Shown here one piece after another: positions 33,531-40,765 of a stretch of DNA of 51,305 nucleotides (its first letter is position 1; each line of letters begins with the position of its first letter). The stretch is from the NCBI GenBank assembly GCA_009840735.1, contig VXNF01000056.1, positions 1 through 51,305 on the forward strand. Reading direction: 5' to 3'. Source of the DNA: Acidimicrobiia bacterium (GTDB lineage Bacteria; Actinomycetota; Acidimicrobiia; Acidimicrobiales; CATQHL01). The notes beneath the pieces were generated by a model. That model did no database searches, was not told the origin of the DNA, and saw only the letters and a program-made list of their open reading frames with translations. The translations under genes were made by a program, and so were the position numbers.

Positions 33531-34273
33531 GTGTGGCGGTCATCACCGGCGGCACGAGCGGCATCGGCCTGCAGGTCGCCCAGAGCCTGCTGGATCGCCG
33601 GCCGGAGGTCTCCTGCGCCCTGGTAGACCGCGACGCAGGCCAAGCCGACGAACTCCGACGACTCCACGGCGCCCGCGTGCGTCTCGTGCTCTCGGACGTG
33701 ACCGACCCGGACGCCGTGACCGGCGCCGCCGAGGAGATCCTCTCGTGGCGCTCGCCCATCGGCCACCTGGTGACCTGCGCGGGCATCCAGATCGCCGGCG
33801 ACAGCTTCACGATGGCTGCCGCGGACTGGCAGAAGGTCATCGACGTGAACCTGTCGGGCACCTTCTACTGGTGTCAGGCGGCCGGCCGGTCGATGCGGGA
33901 GTCAGGCGGCGGCTCGATCGTGACGGTCGGCTCGATTGCGATGTGGTTCGGTTTCCCCGGTCGCTCGCCCTACACCGCCTCGAAAGCGGGCGTCGGCGGG
34001 CTCACGCAGGTCCTAGCCGTGGAGTGGGCGAAGAACAACATCCGCGTCAACTGTGTGGCACCGGGCATGGTGGCCACGCCGCTGCTGGAGCGGGCGGTGG
34101 CGTCGGGGCTCGTGGACGGCGACGCCGCCCAAGCCACCCACGCAGTGGACCGATTCGCCACACCGCAGGAGATCGCCGAGGTCGTGCTGTTCCTGCTCTC
34201 CGACGCCGCGTCATTCGTCACCGGCGACATCGTGCAGGTGGACGGCGGCTTCCGCCCGTACAAACTGGACTGA
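33527..34273 (+). CDS. SDR-family oxidoreductase (248 aa)
   Basis: A classical SDR with TGGTSGIG (residues 7-14), CAGIQ (NAG-equivalent), a catalytic Ser in VGSIAM, YTASK and a C-terminal GDIVQVDGGF. It overlaps the acyl-CoA dehydrogenase by ATGA, so the two are coupled. A beta-hydroxy oxidation after the dehydrogenase step would produce the beta-keto substrate expected by the BKACE enzyme downstream. That pathway order is an inference. Confidence 0.93.
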   Translation: MSVAVITGGTSGIGLQVAQSLLDRRPEVSCALVDRDAGQADELRRLHGARVRLVLSDVTDPDAVTGAAEEILSWRSPIGHLVTCAGIQIAGDSFTMAAADWQKVIDVNLSGTFYWCQAAGRSMRESGGGSIVTVGSIAMWFGFPGRSPYTASKAGVGGLTQVLAVEWAKNNIRVNCVAPGMVATPLLERAVASGLVDGDAAQATHAVDRFATPQEIAEVVLFLLSDAASFVTGDIVQVDGGFRPYKLD

Positions 34274-34353
34274 CCGGCGGCGGGAGATGCGTTCGCCCAT
34301 CGCCGCGCCGTCTGACACGACACACCCAAGCACTGGAATCGAAAGGAGCTCTC

Positions 34354-35361
34354 GTGCAAGACGACCGCATCAACTGGGACCGGGTGCAGCAATACATCGG
34401 CCGAAGCAACACCCGCGCCGTACTCAAGCCCTACGGCCTCCCCGACATCACCAATCCGTTCACCTCGCGCTACGCGGACGTGGACGTGGCGCCCCGCTGG
34501 CCCATTCCCGAGGAGGTGGCGATCTCGGTGGCCGTCACCGGCGGTTTCTTCATGAGCAGGGACAACCCGGCCCAGCCGATCAGCACCGCGGAGATTCTGC
34601 AGGCATCCCGTGAGTGCATGGACGCCGGCGCAACTTCGCTGCACATCCATGTGCGCAACGAGCAAGAGTTCTCGATTCTCGACCTGGAGCGCTTCGTCAC
34701 CGTGCTGGAGCCGCTGCACGCCGAGTACGACGGCCTCTACATCTCCGCAGGCGAGGTGGCGATCGGTCCCGAGGACTGGAAGGACATGCAGCGCCTCAGC
34801 GAGTCGGGCTTGGTCACCGGCTCGCCCGTGAACACCACAGCTACCTTCGTGGGCGACACGCTGTTCGCCAAGCCGCCTGCTGTCATGATCGAGAAGGCGC
34901 GCATCCTGCAGGACGCCGGCGTGAAGCCCGAGATCGCCGTGTACACCGATGCCGACGTGGACAACGCCGACCGCTACCTCATCAAGTCGGGGCTGGTGCG
35001 GGGACCGCTGTATTGGGTCGTGCTTCCCGCCTTGCCGGGCTGCAGCCCGATGCACAACCCACGTCAGATGATCCAAGGCCTCATGCGCATTGTGGACTCG
35101 ATCCATGACATCGACCCCGAGTCGGTGGTCTCGGTCTGCGCGGCCGGGCGGGCGTCGGTTTACCTCGTAACGCTGGCGATGCTCATGGGCCTGCACGTGC
35201 GGATCGGGATGGAGGACACCGTGTGGCAGTATCCGCACCGGGACGACCTCGTACACTCCAATCTGGAGACGCTGCAGACCGTCTCGGGAATCGCCGGTCT
35301 GCTGGGCCGGCGACCCATGACGACCCCCCGCTACAAGGAACTTCTCGGGATCAGTTCGTGA
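34354..35361 (+). CDS. BKACE family (DUF849) beta-keto acid cleavage enzyme (335 aa)
   Basis: The GTG at 34354 has AAAGGAG 6-7 nt upstream. DUF849/BKACE features: ISVAVTGGFF near 57-66, the zinc-ligand pair HIHVR (His 97 and His 99), GSPVNTTATF, PALPGCSPMH, SVCAAGR and GMEDTVW holding the probable third zinc ligand Glu. BKACE enzymes split a beta-keto acid using acetyl-CoA, giving acetoacetate and a new CoA ester. The family is substrate-diverse, and the binding pocket cannot be assigned by eye. Its last 31 bp overlap the 3' end of the convergent acetamidase/formamidase gene. Confidence 0.9.
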   Translation: MQDDRINWDRVQQYIGRSNTRAVLKPYGLPDITNPFTSRYADVDVAPRWPIPEEVAISVAVTGGFFMSRDNPAQPISTAEILQASRECMDAGATSLHIHVRNEQEFSILDLERFVTVLEPLHAEYDGLYISAGEVAIGPEDWKDMQRLSESGLVTGSPVNTTATFVGDTLFAKPPAVMIEKARILQDAGVKPEIAVYTDADVDNADRYLIKSGLVRGPLYWVVLPALPGCSPMHNPRQMIQGLMRIVDSIHDIDPESVVSVCAAGRASVYLVTLAMLMGLHVRIGMEDTVWQYPHRDDLVHSNLETLQTVSGIAGLLGRRPMTTPRYKELLGISS

Positions 35362-36272
35362 CCAGCGAGCGCCGCCAGCTCCCAGGGAAGTTCCGCCCGA
35401 GCGACGGTGCAACGCGCTGTGGGCATTGCGTTGGCCACCTGGCAGATGCCAACGTCGGCGATCATGCCCAGCACCAGCGCGGTGTCGGCTCGCGACAAGC
35501 CCGAGGCGGCCTCGCACCAGGCCAGCATCTCGGCGAAGGCCAGCTTGGACGCCTCGTCAATGCTGCGCGCCGAGACGACCGTTGTTGACTTCTCGTCGCT
35601 GAGCACCCGCGGCCAGCGCATCCCCGGCGGACGCGGCCCCGCCTGCGCCGACACCTCCAAGCGGGTGCCGACCTCCGGCGACTGCACCACCTCGCCGTCG
35701 CCCATACGGGCCTTGCTGTCACCGAAGTACAGGTAGGCGCCGTCGATCTCCACCGGCAGGACGACCGTGGCGCCCTCGCGCACCTCGTTGCAGTCCATGT
35801 TGCCGCCGTAGGGGCCCTGCATCTTGGAGAGCACCGTCTCGCGGCCCGGCGCCGTGGCGATGCAGCCCACCAGCGGGCGGGCGGCGATGCGCAGGCCGGC
35901 GACGTGTATGTGGCCGTCGGCCACCGCGAGGCCGTCGCAGGCGTACCACTCGCCCCACCAGTCCGCTGGCGAGGCGGCCTCGCAGCGGCTCCAGGCGACG
36001 CTGCCCGGCGTCGTTACCTCCACCTTGTGCAGGGTGACCGCCACGGCGTCGCCGCGCTCGGCGCCCGCCACGGCGATCGGGCCGGTCACGCCGTCGAGGT
36101 TCTCCAGCACCCACGCCAGGTTCTCCGGGGTGAAGCCGTCTGGCCGGCGGAAGCGCGCCGTGAAGCAGTCCTCGGTCTGAACGACGAACCGCTCGCCCGC
36201 CGCCACCGCGCCGATGGGCGTGTGCGCGCCGCTGTAGGTGAACTTCAGGTCATCAGGCTCGAAGATCTGCAT
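35331..36272 (-). CDS. Acetamidase/formamidase family protein (313 aa)
   Basis: An FmdA/AmdA-type amidase: VAVTLHKVEV near residues 78-87, GGNMDCNEVREGATVVLPVEIDGAYLYFGDSKARMGDGEVVQSPEV in the middle with the metal and active-site Asp, Cys and Glu, and a C-terminal SRADTALVLGMIADVGICQVAN. These enzymes release ammonia from small amides. It faces the UGSC/BKACE operon and could handle an amide by-product, but also overlaps it by 31 bp, so the two transcripts may interfere. Upstream (36273-36340) is a short unremarkable gap to the ParA gene. Confidence 0.9.
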   Translation of the reverse strand: MQIFEPDDLKFTYSGAHTPIGAVAAGERFVVQTEDCFTARFRRPDGFTPENLAWVLENLDGVTGPIAVAGAERGDAVAVTLHKVEVTTPGSVAWSRCEAASPADWWGEWYACDGLAVADGHIHVAGLRIAARPLVGCIATAPGRETVLSKMQGPYGGNMDCNEVREGATVVLPVEIDGAYLYFGDSKARMGDGEVVQSPEVGTRLEVSAQAGPRPPGMRWPRVLSDEKSTTVVSARSIDEASKLAFAEMLAWCEAASGLSRADTALVLGMIADVGICQVANAMPTARCTVARAELPWELAALAGHELIPRSSL

Positions 36273-36340
36273 CGTGTTGGCCCTTTCTGGCGGCGCACTT
36301 GGGGAATCGCCTCGGTCGCACCGACCGGGGCAGCCCCGTC

Positions 36341-37351
36341 CTATCTATGACACGCTGTGCGCTCGAGCAGCTTGCGGGCGAGTTCGCCGAAGTCGCTGTA
36401 GGCGCTGTCGGCGGCGGCGGCGTGACTGCCGATGGCCCCGTCCGCAGCTGTGAGTTTGAACACAGGCTTACGGGCCTCTTGAGCCATGGGTACGAGGCTT
36501 CGGTAGTGGCGGGTAGTGCCGAGAGCGTGGCAATCCTGCGACGGTGTCGGCGCATACGGTCCATCATGGTCGCCGAGCAGGCTCCGGGCGTATTCCGCTG
36601 GCATACGATTCACCCACTTGTCGTAGGCCTGCACAGGTCGACCCAGCCGGATTCCGTGCTGTTGGACCACATAGCCGACAGGCGCCATCCGGCCGGTGGG
36701 AAGGTCGAACGCTGGCTCCCGCCAGTTGTCGAGGCGCTTGCGCCAATCGGCACGCCAATCCCGAAGCGTCGGACCGAGGTTCCGCAGTCCCAACAGACTG
36801 AAGAGGTCGGCACCGACCGGAACCACAACGTGGTCGGTGGCGATGATGGCAGAGCGGTTGATCGCGCCCAAGTTGGGGCCGACGTCGGCGAGAATGATCG
36901 TGGCCTCCATCTGTTCAGCGCCTTGCTGCATCACAGTGTGAAAGGCGCTGAGGATTCTGAAGGGGCGGTGCAGCTGGCGTGATCCGAGCGCGTTCGGCCA
37001 CTCGGCCGAGAGCGTGTCCTCGAAGCCGGCCAAGGCTAAGTCACCGGGTATCAACCACAGATTTTCGTTTACCTCAGACAGAACAGGTGTATGCAGATCG
37101 CCTACTTCCATGAGCGGCCGCACACATTCGAAAACTGTTTCGGGCCGTCCTAGCAGTTCGGCACCCGCCCCGTAGATGCTCTCAAGCCGGTCCTCGGGAA
37201 GAAACATCGCCGTGAGGTTGGCCTGCGGGTCCAGATCGCAGGCCAGCACCCTCTCGCCGATCTCCGACAGCATCCACGAGATGTGATACACCAGCGACGT
37301 CTTGCCGACTCCACCCTTGTTGTTGAAGAAGGTGATGACGGGCACGGTCAT
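36341..37351 (-). CDS. ParA/Soj-type AAA ATPase (336 aa)
   Basis: The deviant Walker A KGGVGKT is at residues 12-18, DLDPQANLT follows near 42-50, and IILADVGPNLGAINRSAI gives the Walker B region. These features define ParA/MinD-type ATPases. It is longer than chromosomal ParA (about 260-290 aa), with an added C-terminal segment. No parB or centromere-like iterons are nearby. It follows the AlbA_2 gene with a 1-bp gap, so the two make a tight operon. The pair is more likely an accessory, perhaps conflict-related, module than the chromosome partition system. Confidence 0.9.
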   Translation of the reverse strand: MTVPVITFFNNKGGVGKTSLVYHISWMLSEIGERVLACDLDPQANLTAMFLPEDRLESIYGAGAELLGRPETVFECVRPLMEVGDLHTPVLSEVNENLWLIPGDLALAGFEDTLSAEWPNALGSRQLHRPFRILSAFHTVMQQGAEQMEATIILADVGPNLGAINRSAIIATDHVVVPVGADLFSLLGLRNLGPTLRDWRADWRKRLDNWREPAFDLPTGRMAPVGYVVQQHGIRLGRPVQAYDKWVNRMPAEYARSLLGDHDGPYAPTPSQDCHALGTTRHYRSLVPMAQEARKPVFKLTAADGAIGSHAAAADSAYSDFGELARKLLERTACHR

Positions 37352-37352
37352 C

Positions 37353-38573
37353 TCAGAAGGACCTCCGCGACTCCGCCGGGGCGACTGTCACGAGCACGCT
37401 CGTCGGATCCACCGCGAAACTGGCTGGTGGGTGCCCAGCCTCGGCTAACAGACGCTGCGCGATAGAGATTCCCACCCCGAAGCGTTGAACGAACCCGAGG
37501 GTGGCCAGTGCCTCGGCAAGATTCGGGTTGCGGTAATCCACGGCCCCCGCCTTTGCGAAATTCTCAACCGTCACCTGCCCGAACGGTCCGCCGGGGCTGA
37601 TGATCTCAATGCGATCCGAGAACCAGCGGCAATGCACAGGCGCGTTGGTCGCCTCGTAGGTTCGATGCATGACCGCGTTTCGGATCAGCTGCTGCAGCGC
37701 CGCCAGCGGGTAGTGACTGCTTCGGCGCTCCGTGGGTCCCGACGTGAGATCGACGACAGTGTGATTGTGGGCCTTCAGCTTCTCGTCAACGCCGCGCAGC
37801 ACGTCGGCCAACGAGCCTCGCACGTCGGCGGCGTCGACGATGTCGTCATGCGCCTCGGTGCCGGCGAATCGCAGGAACTGCACGTAGGCGCCGGGAAGGT
37901 AGTCCTGCGGATTTCTGCCGAGCACGAGCAGACCTAGAACAGTCGCAGTCGGACAATCCGCGCCAGCGATCATCTTCGTGGCTGCCAACTGCTCCTCCGA
38001 GCTGCGGTCGTTGGCGTCGAGGATCTCGCGGGCGAACGCCCGTGGAAGGTACTCGCGGACGAAGACTCCAAGGTCCAGCCCATCGATGGTTGCTGACGGC
38101 ACAGCCTGGACATCGAACGGCGCGTCGCCGCGGCGGCGGCGCTCGTTGAGGATGCGCTCGTCCTGCGCGGTCGCAACGCCGCGCCTCGGTCCAATCCGGA
38201 CATGGATACGGCCCTTGTAGCGAACAGGGGGGGAGTCCGAAGGCAGAACGATCACAACGGCCACGTCGCCCGCGGCGGCAAACCTGCGAACGGTCAGCGA
38301 CGGAGGCGGGACGATATTGCCGTCGGTCTTGATGTCGGCGAGCTGGCGCAGCAGCTCGTCAGAGACCGGCACGCCCGTGGTCGTCCCATCGTCGCCCACC
38401 CCGACGAACAGGACGCCGGGGAGGCCGTGGCCAGCCAGATCATTGGCGAACGCGCAAACTGCCTCGCGGATGGTGTTGGACGTCCCTGTGGACAGCGACC
38501 TCTTGAATTCCACCCGCTCCGACTCCCCGGCCGCCAAGAGCTCAGCCAGTTCGCCGTCTGTTGGTGACCTCAC
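37353..38573 (-). CDS. AlbA_2 / RecG-like ATP-binding protein (406 aa), third copy
   Basis: AlbA_2 features: ESERVEFKRSLS at 17-28, CAFANDLAGHGLPGVLFVGVGDDG at 40-63. The GHKL-like segment has QLIRNAVMHRTYE near 295-307 and ISPGGPFG near 325-332, but it is more divergent than the two homologues at 154-1419 and 6485-8236. Here the partner is ParA. The 93-bp gap upstream (38574-38666) has no visible signal. Confidence 0.85.
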   Translation of the reverse strand: MRSPTDGELAELLAAGESERVEFKRSLSTGTSNTIREAVCAFANDLAGHGLPGVLFVGVGDDGTTTGVPVSDELLRQLADIKTDGNIVPPPSLTVRRFAAAGDVAVVIVLPSDSPPVRYKGRIHVRIGPRRGVATAQDERILNERRRRGDAPFDVQAVPSATIDGLDLGVFVREYLPRAFAREILDANDRSSEEQLAATKMIAGADCPTATVLGLLVLGRNPQDYLPGAYVQFLRFAGTEAHDDIVDAADVRGSLADVLRGVDEKLKAHNHTVVDLTSGPTERRSSHYPLAALQQLIRNAVMHRTYEATNAPVHCRWFSDRIEIISPGGPFGQVTVENFAKAGAVDYRNPNLAEALATLGFVQRFGVGISIAQRLLAEAGHPPASFAVDPTSVLVTVAPAESRRSF

Positions 38574-38666
38574 CTGCTACCTCCCCGTCAGGGCACCAGC
38601 GCAATCCTAGGCAGCGCCCCAAACAGCGGGGCAAGACCGCTCGCCCCTCCCGGCAGCCTCAAGCGA

Positions 38667-38936
38667 CTAATCCTGGCGGAGGGCTTGGCAGTTCTGCCGC
38701 ACCATTCGGAGTTGCTCGGTGAGCCCCAGGTCCGAGTCGGCACGCCGGGCGGTGGCGTCGTCGCGTCGGCGCGTCCGCAGGTGGATGTCGGCCACCTCGG
38801 GGGCGCAGAACGGCACGTCGTCGCCGTCGATGTCCTCCAGCCAGACGTAGCGGGGCACGTTCTTGCCGCAGTAGGCGCAGCTGTACACGTCGAAGGACAG
38901 GTACATGGGCTCGCGTTCGATCCAGCGGCCTGTCAT
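38667..38936 (-). CDS. Small Cys-rich protein at the end of the HyuA/HyuB operon (89 aa)
   Basis: The ATG overlaps the HyuB stop by 4 bp (ATGA), so it is almost certainly real. It has Cys 20 and Cys 23 (SCAYCGKN), Cys 44 and His 52 (IH), a possible C3H zinc site, then a charged helical tail. Its place recalls the small third subunit of carboxylase/hydantoinase relatives such as acetone carboxylase gamma, although it is only about half that length. No named family was recognised. Confidence 0.65.
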   Translation of the reverse strand: MTGRWIEREPMYLSFDVYSCAYCGKNVPRYVWLEDIDGDDVPFCAPEVADIHLRTRRRDDATARRADSDLGLTEQLRMVRQNCQALRQD

Positions 38937-40765
38937 GGCGCCGCCGCCCTCGCCGGCGTCGGAGTGGCGCCCCAGGTGCCGTTGCGACGCTCGACGGTGA
39001 GCCCGTAGTCGCGCCGGGCCGCCTCGGGGGTGACGAGGCCCTCCGCCACGTCGGCCACCACCCTCTCGGCGGCGCGCTGCAGCGGGTCGCCCCAGCCGCC
39101 GCCGCCCGGTGCCACGATGCGCACCTGGTCGCCCCTCCGCAAGCGGATGTTGGAGAACTTCGACGGGGACATGGTGCCGAAGCGGTCGCTGAAGGTGCTC
39201 CAGGCCTCCTCGCCGGCGAGGCGCACATAGATGCCGCTGTTGGCGCCCGGCTTGCCGCCGTGGATCCCGAACGGGTCGACCAGCATGCGGTTGAAGATGG
39301 CGCTGACGGTCACCTCCTCGGCGGTCATCGTCAGGACCCGCTCGATGCCGAGCCCACCGCGGTTCAGGCCCGGCCCGCCGGAGTCCTCCAGCAAGCGATA
39401 GGACTCCACGCGCAGCGGGTAGCGCGTCTCGAAGACCTCGACGGGGGTGTTCCGGCAGTTGCCGTTGATGACGATGATCTGGCTGTTGCCGTCGGCTGCC
39501 GGACGCCCGCCCCAGCCGATGCCCTCAAAGTGGAAATGCGAGTACAGGTCGCCGGTGTCGGGGTGCTGCCCGCCGAACAGGAAGCAGCAGGACGTGCCGC
39601 CGAGGCTGGCGGGGATGCGCTCGGGAAGCGGGTCGGCCAGGGCGCCGAAGATGATGTCGGTGATGCGGGGGGAGACCTCGGTGTTGCCGCCCACCAGCGG
39701 GGCGGGGAACTCGCAGTTCAGGATGGTCCCCGGCGGGGCGACGATGTTGATCGGGCGGTAGCAGCCCTCATTCCGCGGGATCGTGGGGTCGGTGATGTGC
39801 ATGAAGGCGTTGTAGACCGCCGAGGCGGTCACCGCGTAGGTGGCGTTCATCGGGCCAGCGGCCTGGGAGGACGATCCGGTGAAGTCGCAGGCCACGTCGC
39901 CGCCGTCCACCACGACGGTGCAGTCGATGACGTAGGACCCCTCCGCCACGCCGTCGTCCTCGATGATGTCGCTGAAGCGGTACTCGCCGTCGGGGATGCG
40001 GCGGATCTCCTCGGCCATGCGGCGCTCGGCGATGCCGATGAGGTCTTCGGTGGCGGCGGTGACGGTGCCGTGGCCGTAGGTGTCGATGAGGCTGATGAGC
40101 CGCCGCTCGGCCACGTTCAGCGAGCCCACCATCGCCATGAGGTCGCCGTAGGTGGTCTTCGGCGTGCGGTGGTTGGCGAAGATGATCTTCCAGACGTCCT
40201 CCTGGGGGACGCCCTCGCGGTGCAGCCACAGCGGGGGGATGCGCAGACCCTCCTGGAAGATGTCGGTGGCGTCGCCGGCCAGCCCGCCCGGGGCTTTGGC
40301 GCCCGGCTCGGCCAGGTGGGCGCAGTTGGCCACGAAGCCCACGATCTCGCCGCCGTCGAACACCGCCTTCAGCAGCGTGTGCTCGGGGATGTGGCCGCTG
40401 CCGCGGTAGGGGTCGTTCATGATGATGACGTCGCCGGGGCGGTACACGTCGGGGCCCAACTCGTCGATCATCCACTCGACGGTGAACTTGATGGTGCCGA
40501 TCTGGGAGGGGCAGAACTCGGCTTGGGCAATCAGGCGCCCCTTGGCGTCGAACAGCACGCAGGAGAAGTCGAGCGACTCGTTGAACATCGGCGAGTAGGC
40601 GGTGCGCATCATGGCGATGCCCATCTCGCGGCAGGTGGTGGCCAGATAGTTGTCGATGACCGTGAGCGTGACCTGATCGGCGCTGAGGTCGGAGGCGGGG
40701 CGTCCGGCCGGCTGAGCAGCCGCCGGGGGGGCCTGCGGCGGGGTAGCGGCATTTGGGGCGGTCAT
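38933..40765 (-). CDS. hyuB: Hydantoinase B / oxoprolinase-type subunit (610 aa)
   Basis: The HyuB family is clear from LTVIDNYLATTCREMGIAMMRTAYSPMFNESLDFSCVLFD near the start, PGDVIIMNDPYRGSGHIPEHTLLKAVF, CDFTGSSSQAAGPMNATYA, and the C-terminal PGGGGWGDPLQR glycine-rich turn. The N-terminal 25 residues are Pro/Ala-rich and not conserved. It overlaps HyuA by 4 bp. With HyuA it forms an ATP-dependent ring-opening or carboxylating complex acting on hydantoin, 5-oxoproline, ketone or a related substrate. Confidence 0.92.
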   Translation of the reverse strand: MTAPNAATPPQAPPAAAQPAGRPASDLSADQVTLTVIDNYLATTCREMGIAMMRTAYSPMFNESLDFSCVLFDAKGRLIAQAEFCPSQIGTIKFTVEWMIDELGPDVYRPGDVIIMNDPYRGSGHIPEHTLLKAVFDGGEIVGFVANCAHLAEPGAKAPGGLAGDATDIFQEGLRIPPLWLHREGVPQEDVWKIIFANHRTPKTTYGDLMAMVGSLNVAERRLISLIDTYGHGTVTAATEDLIGIAERRMAEEIRRIPDGEYRFSDIIEDDGVAEGSYVIDCTVVVDGGDVACDFTGSSSQAAGPMNATYAVTASAVYNAFMHITDPTIPRNEGCYRPINIVAPPGTILNCEFPAPLVGGNTEVSPRITDIIFGALADPLPERIPASLGGTSCCFLFGGQHPDTGDLYSHFHFEGIGWGGRPAADGNSQIIVINGNCRNTPVEVFETRYPLRVESYRLLEDSGGPGLNRGGLGIERVLTMTAEEVTVSAIFNRMLVDPFGIHGGKPGANSGIYVRLAGEEAWSTFSDRFGTMSPSKFSNIRLRRGDQVRIVAPGGGGWGDPLQRAAERVVADVAEGLVTPEAARRDYGLTVERRNGTWGATPTPARAAAP

